From the NCBI GenBank assembly GCA_052387815.1, contig JBQTIU010000041.1:1-7386 (forward strand): a DNA stretch of 7,386 nt. Reading direction: 5' to 3'. Positions 1 to 6,124 of this stretch are shown here, in pieces. Origin of the DNA: JBQTIU01 sp052387815 (lineage in GTDB: Bacteria > Pseudomonadota > Alphaproteobacteria > CACIAM-22H2). The notes under the pieces were generated by a model. That model was not told where the DNA came from and made no database searches. It saw only the letters and a list, made by a program, of their open reading frames with translations. The position numbers and the translations under genes are program-made. The stretch's first letter is position 1. Each line of letters opens with the position of its first letter.

Positions 1-682
1 GCGGCGCCCCGATGAGCGGGGCGGGCGGCGGCGGCGGGGGGCGCAGCAAGGTGAAAGCCGTCGGGCCCTGGGCCGGCGCCGCTGGCGGGGGCGCAGGCGG
101 GGCCCGGACCGCCGGCGCAGGCGGCACAGTGGCGGGCGCGATGCGGGTCTCAGGGGCCGCTCGGCTGGCGAGGACGGAAGCCGGCGGCCGCGGCGCCGGC
201 GAAGCGAGCTCGGCGGCCGGGTCAACGGCAAGCGGGTGCAGGGGCGACAGCCAAGCCGGCTCGGCGACCGGGCTTGATACGGGGGGCGGCCGCGGCGCTG
301 GCCAAGCGAGCTCGGCGGCCGGGCCAACGGCAAGCGGGTGCGGGGGCGACAGCCAAGCCAGCTCGGCGAACGGGCTTGATACGGGGGGCGGCCGCGGCGC
401 CGGCGAAGCAAGCTCGGCGGCCGCGCCCGAGGCGGTCGGGGGCGGGGACGCGAAGTCGGCGACCCGCGACGGTGGACGGGGGTCGGCGGCCGGGGGCGCC
501 GGGGGCGGCACCGCCATGCGCACGGCTGCCGCCGGCACCTTTTCCGGCCCGTCCCGGACGTAATTGGCCCACAGGAACCAGGCGCCCAGCGCCGCAATGA
601 CCACTGCCCAAGCGAGGGCCAAGCGGTCCGGCCCGGATCGCCGGCGAGCCCACGGGTCGGCCTTAAAGGTCTGGGGGAGCAC
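1..682 (-). CDS. Membrane-anchored proline-rich protein, N-terminal part; probable divergent polysaccharide deacetylase (DUF610/YibQ type), cut by window edge
   Basis: The minus-strand frame is open from the ctpA stop to the left edge. The only ATG, GTG or TTG before the membrane segment is the GTG at 682-680, so I take that as start; a GGAGG lies only 2 nt upstream, which is close. The 227 visible residues show a short basic cytoplasmic head (WARRR, about 11-15), one hydrophobic segment at about 21-38 (LALAWAVVIAALGAWFLW), then about 185 residues of Pro/Ala-rich linker containing tandem repeats. This is the architecture of an inner-membrane anchor with a periplasmic spacer. No catalytic domain is visible because the gene runs off the window. 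In alphaproteobacteria the gene after ctpA is usually a divergent polysaccharide deacetylase followed by rppH, so the product name is inferred from synteny. A TonB-like or other anchored envelope protein remains possible. The coding frame itself is well supported; the function is not. Confidence 0.6.
   Translation of the reverse strand, partial: MLPQTFKADPWARRRSGPDRLALAWAVVIAALGAWFLWANYVRDGPEKVPAAAVRMAVPPPAPPAADPRPPSRVADFASPPPTASGAAAELASPAPRPPPVSSPFAELAWLSPPHPLAVGPAAELAWPAPRPPPVSSPVAEPAWLSPLHPLAVDPAAELASPAPRPPASVLASRAAPETRIAPATVPPAPAVRAPPAPPPAAPAQGPTAFTLLRPPPPPPAPLIGAP
179..424 (-). repeat. In-frame tandem repeat, 102-bp unit, about 2.4 copies
   Basis: On the plus strand two full 102-bp units (183-284 and 285-386) are followed by a partial third from 387 to about 424. 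By eye the two full units differ at six positions. Since 102 is a multiple of three the reading frame is kept, giving a 34-residue protein repeat beginning AAELAxPAPRPPPVSSP at residues 88, 122 and 156 of the minus-strand protein. Each 34-residue unit splits into two weakly similar 17-residue halves (xAELA...P), suggesting an older 51-bp unit. The repeat lies entirely in the proline-rich linker, where length change is likely tolerated. Confidence 0.85.
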
Positions 683-704
683 CGCCTCCGCCGTTCGGGA
701 TCGC

Positions 705-737
705 GGTCGGCCGGCGGAGACCCACCGCCGGCCGCCC
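705..737 (-). other. GC-rich stem-loop between ctpA and the next gene
   Basis: Positions 708-717 and 725-734 are perfectly complementary (10 bp, core GGCCGGCGG/CCGCCGGCC) around a 7-nt loop; after one mismatch two more pairs (705-706 with 736-737) can form. It sits between the ctpA stop (749-751) and the GTG of the next gene (682). No T-run follows on the minus strand, so it is not a classical intrinsic terminator. A role in mRNA stability, partial attenuation or lowering expression of the distal gene is inference. Chance palindromes are also common at this GC content. Confidence 0.45.
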
Positions 738-748
738 CACGCGCGCCT

Positions 749-2053
749 TCAGTTGGTGACTTTCTGGTTGTAGAGCGCCAGGCCGTGCAGGAGATCGAAG
801 GCGCGCGCCAACTGGTAGTCCTGGGCCGGTTCGCCGGTCGCCGGGGCCTCGGCCTCGCCCGAGGGCGGCGCCGGCGGGGTCGGCGGGGTCGGCGCGCCGG
901 GAGGCTGGTCGCCGCGCAAGGCGCCGCGCAGATCGGCTTCGCGTCGGCCGCGCGGGGCGTCTAGGCGCTCGACGCGGCTCTGCTCGACCGCGATGTCGGG
1001 TTCGATGCCCTTGGCCTGGATCGAACGTCCCGACGGCGTGTAGTAGCGCGCCGTCGTGAGACGGATCGCCCCTTGCCCGCCGAGCGGCATGATCGTCTGG
1101 ACCGAGCCCTTGCCGAACGACTTGGTGCCGAGCAAGATCGCGCGGCGATGGTCTTGCAACGCGCCGGCCACGATCTCGGAGGCCGACGCCGAGCCGGCGT
1201 TGATGAGCACGACGATCGGCAGGCCGGCGAGCAAGTCGCCGGGCTTGGCGTTGAAACGCTGCGCTTCCTCGGAACGCCGGCCGCGGGTGGACACGATCTC
1301 GCCCTTGTCGAGGAAGACGTCGGAGACCGCGATCGCCTGGTCGAGAAGCCCGCCCGGATTATTGCGCAGATCGAGGACCGCGCCTTTGAGGCGGGGCCCG
1401 AGCTGTTCCTTGATCTTTTGGACCGCGGTCTTGAGCCCGGCTTCGGTCTGCTCGGTGAACGAGGTGATACGGATGTACGCGAGGTCGCCTTCGGTGCGGT
1501 AACGGACCGACTGGACCTTGACGATCGCGCGCACCAGCGTGACGACGAACGGCTCCTGGTTGCTGCGGCGGACGGTGAGCTTGATCGCGCTGCCCACCGG
1601 CCCGCGCATGCGCTCGACCGCATCCTGCAGGGTGAGCCCCATCACCTGCTCGCCGTCGAGATGGGTGACGAGGTCGCCCGACCTGAGACCGGCCCGCGCC
1701 GCAGGCGTGTCGTCGATCGGCGAGACGACCTTGACGAGACCGTTCTCCATCGTCACCTCGATGCCGAGCCCGCCGAACTCGCCGCGGGTCTGCACCTGCA
1801 TGTCGCGGAACGTCTTCGGGTTCATGTAGCTCGAATGCGGATCGAGGGCGGACAGCATGCCGTTGATCGCGTCCTCGATCAGCTTGTTGTCCCCCACCTC
1901 CTCGACGAAATCCGAGCGCACGCGCTCGAACACCTCGCCGAACAGGTTGAGCTGCCGGTAGGTCTCCGAGGTATTGATCTGGGCCGCGAGCGGCCCCGTG
2001 GAGGTCAACCACGCGACGACGGCCACGGCCGGCGCAACCCGAAAAACTTTCAT
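749..2053 (-). CDS. ctpA: Carboxy-terminal processing protease CtpA (S41 family)
   Basis: This 434-residue secreted serine protease of the C-terminal processing (Tsp/CtpA) family cleaves periplasmic proteins near their C-termini and in proteobacteria affects envelope maturation and peptidoglycan hydrolases. Residues 1-25 look like a signal peptide ending in PLAAQ. A PDZ domain covers about 91-165 (GLGIEV start, SPIDDTPAARAGL loop), followed by the S41 core from about 170 to 365 with the family motif LDLRNNPGGLL at 227-237. The Ser/Lys dyad is visible: Ser290 in GSASASEI and Lys315 in FGKGSVQ, 25 residues apart as in E. coli Tsp, with Gln319 four residues on. A proline-rich stretch (386-397) separates the core from a conserved-looking tail (DYQLARAFDLLHGL). 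The ATG overlaps the envC stop as ATGA, implying translational coupling; AAGG lies about 7 nt upstream. The frame stays open far upstream through envC, but only this start yields a signal peptide. Confidence 0.96.
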   Translation of the reverse strand: MKVFRVAPAVAVVAWLTSTGPLAAQINTSETYRQLNLFGEVFERVRSDFVEEVGDNKLIEDAINGMLSALDPHSSYMNPKTFRDMQVQTRGEFGGLGIEVTMENGLVKVVSPIDDTPAARAGLRSGDLVTHLDGEQVMGLTLQDAVERMRGPVGSAIKLTVRRSNQEPFVVTLVRAIVKVQSVRYRTEGDLAYIRITSFTEQTEAGLKTAVQKIKEQLGPRLKGAVLDLRNNPGGLLDQAIAVSDVFLDKGEIVSTRGRRSEEAQRFNAKPGDLLAGLPIVVLINAGSASASEIVAGALQDHRRAILLGTKSFGKGSVQTIMPLGGQGAIRLTTARYYTPSGRSIQAKGIEPDIAVEQSRVERLDAPRGRREADLRGALRGDQPPGAPTPPTPPAPPSGEAEAPATGEPAQDYQLARAFDLLHGLALYNQKVTN

Positions 2054-3273
2054 CCGCTCACCTTCTCGTTGAACGCCGCCAGCCAGGGCAATGGATTGAT
2101 CGGCAGACCGTTGCGGCGCAATTCCACATACAAGATCGACTCGCCCGTCTCCAGGCGTCCCGTCGCTCCGACGGGCTCGCCCGCCGCCACGAACTGTCCG
2201 ACGGCGCCGTCGACCCGCTCCAAGCCCGCGAGTAAGGTATGATAGCCCTCGCCGTGCTCGATGATCAAGATTTGTCCGTAGCCGCGGAACGGACCGGCGA
2301 AGACGATGTGGCCGTCGAAGGGGGCGACGATCTGGGCCTCCGGGCGGGTGGCGATCGACAGGCCCCGGTGCGGCTGGCCGGCGGCGCTCGGCTGGCCGAA
2401 GGACAGCACGATCCGGCCGCGCGCCGGCGGGGTTCCCTGGCCGTGCGCCTCGCTGAAGCGGCGCGCGCCCTCGGCCGGGACCGGCGGCGCGGCGAGGCGG
2501 GCTTGCGGCTGCCGGGCGGCGTCCAGGCCGGTCCGGGCGGCCGGTTCGCCGGCCAGACGCTCGATGAGGTCGCGCAGATCGCCGGACTCGCGCGCCAGGC
2601 GTGCCATGCGTTCCGACGCGTCCTGCCGCTGCTGCTCGGTGTCGCTGAGCAGGCTGGCGCGCCGTCGTACCAGCTCCTCGACCCGCGCCCGGTCGGCCGC
2701 CAACCCGCCGAGGGCGTCGACGAGCGCCTCTTGCTCGACCTTGATCCGGGCCCGCAAGGCGGCGATCTCGCCGAGTTCTTGCGCCAGGCGCCGGGCTGCG
2801 CTCTCGATCGGCGGCACGATCGCCGCCAAGACCTTGGCGCTGCGCACGGTATCGACGGGCGGGGCGGGGAGGACCAGGAGCGCCTCGGGAGGCTGGCGGG
2901 CCAGGCGCTGGAGGACGGACAACAGGGTCGCGAGTTCGCCCCGCCGGCGGTCGAGATCGTCGGCTTTGGCCCGCGACTGCGCCGTCAGCGCCCCGAGCCG
3001 CGACTCGAGCGCGCGCGCCCGATCCTCGCCGTCCTGGGTCGCCGCGGCGGCGGCGATCGCCTGGGCGCGAAGCTCGCCAAGCTCGCGCTCGAGCGCCGCC
3101 GCCGCGGCGCCCAGGCGCCGCTCGGCCCGCCGCTCCGCATCGATCTCTTGTTCGATCTGTTGCAGGCGTTCGGCCGGCGGGCGGTCGGCGGCGGCCGCCG
3201 TCACCGCCCACGCCAACAGCGCCAGCGCGCCCAAAGCGCCGGCGCGCCTACGCGAAAGACCGCGATCGGGCAT
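2050..3273 (-). CDS. envC: EnvC-like murein hydrolase activator (coiled coil plus degenerate LytM/M23 domain)
   Basis: This 407-residue periplasmic protein starts with a signal peptide (RRR followed by a hydrophobic stretch, residues 8-29, cleavage near AAAAD). Residues about 33-245 are rich in charged heptad-like coiled coil, broken by a Pro-rich patch at 128-155 and followed by a Pro/Ala linker (about 250-285). Residues 286-402 form a LytM/peptidase M23 domain (GRIVLSFGQP, APFDGHIVFAGPFRGYGQILIIEHG, GEPVGATG). The metal-binding positions are not intact: the usual HxxxD is His302...Ser306, and the usual HxH region reads LYVELRRNG with no histidine. Loss of zinc ligands is the hallmark of EnvC, which activates N-acetylmuramoyl-L-alanine amidases for septal peptidoglycan splitting instead of cutting itself. 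The gene overlaps gpmI by 26 bp and ctpA by 4 bp, so all three are one transcript. No strong ribosome site precedes the ATG, consistent with translation coupled to gpmI. Confidence 0.92.
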   Translation of the reverse strand: MPDRGLSRRRAGALGALALLAWAVTAAAADRPPAERLQQIEQEIDAERRAERRLGAAAAALERELGELRAQAIAAAAATQDGEDRARALESRLGALTAQSRAKADDLDRRRGELATLLSVLQRLARQPPEALLVLPAPPVDTVRSAKVLAAIVPPIESAARRLAQELGEIAALRARIKVEQEALVDALGGLAADRARVEELVRRRASLLSDTEQQRQDASERMARLARESGDLRDLIERLAGEPAARTGLDAARQPQARLAAPPVPAEGARRFSEAHGQGTPPARGRIVLSFGQPSAAGQPHRGLSIATRPEAQIVAPFDGHIVFAGPFRGYGQILIIEHGEGYHTLLAGLERVDGAVGQFVAAGEPVGATGRLETGESILYVELRRNGLPINPLPWLAAFNEKVSG

Positions 3274-4867
3274 CAGCGGGTTCGCCCGCCCGCCCGCCTT
3301 CCCGGTCGAGGAGCGAGCGGGCAGTCATCTCGACCGGCTGCGGCAGGCGCAGGAGTTCGAGCACGGTCGGGGCGACGTCGGCAAGCCGCCCGTCGCGCAA
3401 GCGCAAGGGGGCGTTGCGGCCGGGCTCGGCGCCGCCGACCAGCATGACCGGCACCCGGTTGGTGGTATGCGCCGTATGCGGCTCCCCGGTCGCCGGATCG
3501 CGCATCATCTCGGCATTGCCGTGGTCAGCGGTGATCAGGAGCACGCCTCCCGCCCGGCTCAGCGCGTCGGCGAGCCTTCCTAAGCAGGCATCGACCGCCT
3601 CGACGGCCCGGACCGCCGCCGCGAAGTCGCCGGTATGCCCGACCATGTCGGTGTTGGCATAGTTGACGACGATGAAATCGAACCGTCCGGCCTCGATTTC
3701 GGCCACCAGCCGGTCGGTCACCTCGAAGGCCGACATCTCGGGCTTGAGGTCGTAGGTCGAGACCTTCGGCGACGGCACCAGAATGCGGGCCTCGCCCGGG
3801 AATTCGCGTTCCTCGCCGCCGTTGAAGAAGAAGGTGACGTGCGCGTATTTCTCGGTTTCGGCGATGCGAAGCTGTTTGAGGCCCGCCTTCGCCACCACCT
3901 CGCCGAGCATGTTGGCGAGCGGGCGCGGCGGGAACAGGGCGGGAAGGAAGCAGTTGAGCTCGGCCGAGTATTCGCACATGCCGAGCGCCGTCGCGAAGCG
4001 CACGCGCCGCGTGCGCGTGAACCCCGCGAAGGCGGGATCGAGGAGGGCGGCCAGGATCTGACGCACGCGATCAGCGCGGAAATTCGCCATCACGAGCCCG
4101 TCGCCGTCGCGCATCCCGGGGTAGCCGGCGAGCGGCGTCGGGATCACGAACTCGTCGCCCACTCCTACCTGGTAGCTGCGGGCCACGGCCGACAGCGCAT
4201 CGCTTGCCGCCTGTCCCTCGGCCTCGACCAAGGTCTTATAGGCGCGCTCGACCCGCTCCCAGCGGCGGTCGCGGTCCATGGCGTAGTAGCGCCCAGCAAC
4301 CGTGCCGAAGGCGATCGCGCCCGCCGCGGCGCCGGCCGCGACCTCGGCCACGAATCGCCGCAGATAGTCCTCGGCGCTACGCGGCGGCGTGTCGCGGCCG
4401 TCGAGGAAGGCATGCACGAAGACCTTGAGGCCGGCGCGCGCCAGCGCCAGGGCGAGGGCGGCGATTTGGGACTGATGCGAATGCACCCCGCCCGGCGACA
4501 ACAAGCCCAGGAGATGCGCCGCCCCGCCGCTCTCCTTGAGCCGATCGATGAAGCGCAAGAGCGCCGGGTTGGCGGCCAGCGAGCCGTCGGCGACCGCCTG
4601 GTCGATGCGCGGCAGGTCCTGCATCACCACCCGCCCGGCGGCGAGATTCATGTGTCCCACTTCGGAGTTGCCCATCTGATCGTCCGCCAGTCCGACAGCG
4701 AGGCCGGAGGCGTCGAGCAAGGCCAAGGGACAGGTCCTCGCCAGGCGGTCAAGATGGGGGGTGCGGGCGCGCCAGACGGCGTTGTCGTCGGCGGGCTCGG
4801 CGCGATGGCCCCAGCCGTCGAGCACGCACAGCACCACCGGGCGGCGGCGGGGGATAAAACCGGTCAT
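3248..4867 (-). CDS. gpmI: 2,3-bisphosphoglycerate-independent phosphoglycerate mutase
   Basis: This 539-residue cytoplasmic metalloenzyme interconverts 3- and 2-phosphoglycerate in glycolysis and gluconeogenesis through a phosphoserine intermediate. The family residues are present: Asp17 in LCVLDGWG, nucleophile Ser68 in MGNSEVGHMNLAAGR, the GGVHSHQSQI and FLDGRDTPPRSAED motifs (127-136, 154-167), Arg264 and Arg267 in ANFRADRVRQ, Lys340 in ETEKYAHVTFFFNGG, Asp407 and His411 in NTDMVGHTG, Asp448 and His449 in TADHGNAEMM, and His467 in HTAHTTN. The start is the ATG at 4867-4865, which leaves a short head before VVLCVLDGWG; a GAGGG sits just upstream. It is slightly longer than the usual 510-515 residues, mainly through a hydrophilic tail after about residue 520 that overlaps the start of envC. 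It is first in the gpmI-envC-ctpA overlapping set and follows a repeat-bearing gap, so it may have its own promoter there. Confidence 0.97.
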   Translation of the reverse strand: MTGFIPRRRPVVLCVLDGWGHRAEPADDNAVWRARTPHLDRLARTCPLALLDASGLAVGLADDQMGNSEVGHMNLAAGRVVMQDLPRIDQAVADGSLAANPALLRFIDRLKESGGAAHLLGLLSPGGVHSHQSQIAALALALARAGLKVFVHAFLDGRDTPPRSAEDYLRRFVAEVAAGAAAGAIAFGTVAGRYYAMDRDRRWERVERAYKTLVEAEGQAASDALSAVARSYQVGVGDEFVIPTPLAGYPGMRDGDGLVMANFRADRVRQILAALLDPAFAGFTRTRRVRFATALGMCEYSAELNCFLPALFPPRPLANMLGEVVAKAGLKQLRIAETEKYAHVTFFFNGGEEREFPGEARILVPSPKVSTYDLKPEMSAFEVTDRLVAEIEAGRFDFIVVNYANTDMVGHTGDFAAAVRAVEAVDACLGRLADALSRAGGVLLITADHGNAEMMRDPATGEPHTAHTTNRVPVMLVGGAEPGRNAPLRLRDGRLADVAPTVLELLRLPQPVEMTARSLLDREGGRAGEPADARSRSFA

Positions 4868-4869
4868 GC

Positions 4870-4950
4870 CCTCGAATATAAGGCAGACACGCCCGAGTCG
4901 GATAGGGTGCCCGGATGACCCCATTTATCTATACATATCTAAGGGTTGTC
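4870..4950 (-). promoter_or_regulatory. Possible gpmI promoter region in an AT-rich patch (tentative)
   Basis: Upstream of gpmI the minus strand contains an AT-rich patch unlike its surroundings. It includes TATAGA preceded by TG (an extended -10-like arrangement, about 4927-4934) and a second AT-rich hexamer, TATATT, near 4875-4880. On the plus strand TATCTA occurs twice exactly 10 bp apart (4926-4931 and 4936-4941), which would place two half-sites on one face of the helix. No convincing -35 box is found at proper spacing. I list it because a gap of 158 bp in an otherwise packed operon is the only place in the window where a promoter is plausible. Confidence 0.25.
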
Positions 4951-5022
4951 GGAGTCGGTCTCCCGGTGGGGGTGGGGCATCAGCCGACAACGACCGGACA
5001 GCAGTGAGTGTGACCCCATTTA
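4916..5022. repeat. Repeat-flanked intergenic element: two 12-bp direct repeats around an 8-bp inverted repeat
   Basis: The 12-mer TGACCCCATTTA occurs at 4916-4927 and again, identically and in the same orientation, at 5011-5022. Between them is a perfect inverted repeat, GTTGTCGG (4945-4952) with CCGACAAC (4984-4991), around a 31-nt loop. The stretch is less GC-rich than the rest of the window. From memory, sequences of the type TAAATGGGGTCA are common at the edges of IS200-like or REP-associated (Y1/RAYT) transposase loci in proteobacteria; that link is recollection, not a search result. No transposase gene is present. The simplest reading is a small non-autonomous element or a deletion scar. 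It lies between rsfS and gpmI, where the minus-strand cluster is otherwise tightly packed. Confidence 0.5.
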
Positions 5023-5025
5023 ATT

Positions 5026-5418
5026 CTAACCGCCGGCCGCGGCCGTGGCGGGCTCAGGAAGCTGGAGAGCCCACATCTTTTCAAGGTTGTAGTGGCTGCG
5101 CACCTCGGGGCGGAACAGGTGGACGACCACGTCGCCGGCGTCGATCAACACCCAGTCGCCCTGCTCCCGCCCCTCGACGGGAACGTGGTGAAAACCCTTG
5201 GCCTTGAGTTTTTCGACCACGTGCTGGGCCATGGCGGCAAGCTGGCGCGGCGAGCGGCCGGTGGCGACGACCATGAAATCGGCGATCGTGGTCTTGTCCT
5301 TGAGGTCGATGGTGACGACATCTTCGGCCTTGTCGCCGTCGAGCGAGTCCTCGACGAGCTTGCGGACCGTCTTCGCTGCGGGCCATCTGGAAGCGGTCTT
5401 TTTCTTCGGTCGCGGGAT
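5026..5418 (-). CDS. rsfS: Ribosome silencing factor RsfS (RsfS/YbeB/Iojap family), with apparent ATC start
   Basis: RsfS binds ribosomal protein uL14 on the 50S subunit and blocks subunit joining when nutrients are scarce. The 130-residue product shows the whole family fold: LVEDSLDGDKAEDVVTIDL (21-39), TIADFMVVATGRS (44-56), the helix QLAAMAQHVVEKLKAKG (59-75), EGREQGDWVLIDAGDVVVHLF (82-102) and RSHYNLEKMW (107-116). The homologous sequence continues upstream of the first in-frame ATG (5274-5272, which would give only 82 residues and delete the first conserved segment). No in-frame ATG, GTG or TTG lies between there and nadD. At 5418-5416 stands ATC, 6 nt after a perfect AAGGAG, followed by a basic head typical of the family (PRPKKK). 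I therefore place the start there; an ATG changed to ATC by mutation or sequencing error is the alternative. It begins 16 nt after the nadD stop. In relatives rlmH follows; here it does not. Confidence 0.88.
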   Translation of the reverse strand: MPRPKKKTASRWPAAKTVRKLVEDSLDGDKAEDVVTIDLKDKTTIADFMVVATGRSPRQLAAMAQHVVEKLKAKGFHHVPVEGREQGDWVLIDAGDVVVHLFRPEVRSHYNLEKMWALQLPEPATAAAGG

Positions 5419-5424
5419 CGTTCT

Positions 5425-5430
5425 CTCCTT
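5425..5430 (-). promoter_or_regulatory. Ribosome binding site of rsfS
   Basis: AAGGAG on the minus strand, just after the nadD stop, with exactly 6 nt (AGAACG) before the ATC at 5418. This is an ideal Shine-Dalgarno and spacing, and it is the main argument for initiation at the non-standard ATC rather than at the ATG 144 nt further downstream. ACG, in frame and 3 nt after the site, is a less likely start. Confidence 0.75.
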
Positions 5431-5434
5431 GCGG

Positions 5435-6121
5435 TCAGACTCGAGTCGGTGCCGGCTTGCCTCGCCGCCGTCGCCCTCCGGCGCCTTGCCGCTGGTTGCG
5501 GAGTTGGGTCGCCGAAGCCGCGTGCAGCCGGGCGTGAAAGAAGACCCACGCTGGCGGCCGCAGCCGGGCCAGTCGGCCCGCCGCGTGCGGGCGCCGGCGA
5601 GCCCTCGAAAAATGCCTCGCCGCCAGGCCGGCCAGCGCCGCTAGAGAATAGGCAGGCCGGGCGAAAACCGCAACCGGCATGGCGCGAAAAATCGCCCGCC
5701 AATTCTCCCAGCGCGCGATCTCGATGAGATTGTCGGCGCCCATGAGCCAGACGAAGCGGGTGCGCGGAAAGCGCGCGCAGAGCACCGCCAGCGTATCGGC
5801 GGTGTAGCGCGAGCCCAGGCGCTCCTCGATGGCCGTGGCCCGGATGCGGGGATGGCGACAGGCGGCGGCGGCGGCCGCCAAGCGGGCAGCCACTGGCGCC
5901 ATGCCGGCGGTCGGTTTCAACGGGTTCTGGGGCGACACCAGCCACCAGATTTCTTCGAGCCGCAAGTACTTGAGGGCCAGTTCGGAAATGTGGCGGTGGC
6001 CGGCATGGGCGGGGTTGAACGATCCGCCGAGCAGCCCGACGCGCTGCCGCGGCGGGCGGCCGAAGACGCGGGCGGCCAGGGGCGCGGTCATGGCGCGACG
6101 GCCCATGTCCCGGCGCCGCAC
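5435..6121 (-). CDS. nadD: Nicotinate-nucleotide adenylyltransferase
   Basis: NadD transfers AMP from ATP to nicotinate mononucleotide, giving deamido-NAD in the NAD pathway. From the GTG at 6121 the product is 228 residues. Nucleotidyltransferase signatures are in order: VGLLGGSFNPAHAGHRHIS (28-46, containing the ATP-binding HxGH, His39 and His42), SPQNPLKP (63-70), the SRYTADTL motif (104-111), WLMGADNL (125-132) followed by a conserved-type WENW, and ASATQLR (202-208), the counterpart of the SSTxIR signature. The C-terminus adds a basic, Gly/Arg-rich tail. The start is uncertain: GTG 6121 has an AGGAG only 3 nt away that overlaps the proA stop, while ATG at 6106 or 6091 lacks a clear ribosome site. 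All leave the first motif intact. It lies between proA (7 nt apart) and rsfS (16 nt), the usual alphaproteobacterial neighbours. Confidence 0.95.
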   Translation of the reverse strand: MRRRDMGRRAMTAPLAARVFGRPPRQRVGLLGGSFNPAHAGHRHISELALKYLRLEEIWWLVSPQNPLKPTAGMAPVAARLAAAAAACRHPRIRATAIEERLGSRYTADTLAVLCARFPRTRFVWLMGADNLIEIARWENWRAIFRAMPVAVFARPAYSLAALAGLAARHFSRARRRPHAAGRLARLRPPAWVFFHARLHAASATQLRNQRQGAGGRRRRGKPAPTRV

Positions 6122-6124
6122 ATG

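Noticed and set aside
12..563. Plus-strand 183-codon Gly/Ala-rich frame with repeats
   Set aside because: It is the antisense of the proline-rich linker on the minus strand. The minus frame has a membrane anchor and fits the operon direction, and the repeat is explained there.
222..653. Minus-strand 143-codon frame starting with ATG at 653
   Set aside because: It is rich in Arg, Gly and Ala with no domain or membrane segment, and lies in a different frame from the one with the anchor and periodic linker. It is a GC-driven shadow.
872..889. Short tandem CGGCGGGGT repeat in the 3' part of ctpA
   Set aside because: Two 9-bp copies encoding a Pro/Thr stretch in the linker before the CtpA tail; ordinary for a proline-rich segment.
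1073..2242. Plus-strand 389-codon frame opposite ctpA
   Set aside because: Its composition (Asp, Arg, Leu, Val-rich with DR and ED runs) is typical of antisense frames in GC-rich genes, and no family motif is present.
2054..3211. In-frame upstream extension of ctpA giving an 820-residue product
   Set aside because: The extra part is an Arg/Pro/Gly-rich shadow of envC. The internal ATG at 2053 is followed by a clear signal peptide and forms an ATGA overlap with envC.
2239..3583. Two plus-strand frames of over 400 codons opposite envC and the end of gpmI
   Set aside because: They overlap each other and well-supported minus-strand genes, and show no recognisable domain.
3635..4918. Plus-strand 427-codon frame opposite gpmI
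   Set aside because: It mirrors gpmI, whose catalytic residues are all intact on the other strand. Its stop happens to fall in the repeat element.
4945..4991. Inverted repeat as an intrinsic terminator of the rsfS transcript
   Set aside because: The stem is only 8 bp with a 31-nt loop and no T-run follows on the minus strand. It fits better as part of the repeat element.
5081..5386. Minus-strand ATG at 5386 as an alternative rsfS start
   Set aside because: It is out of frame with the conserved RsfS sequence and gives an Arg-rich shadow. The correct frame stays conserved through this point, so no frameshift is needed.
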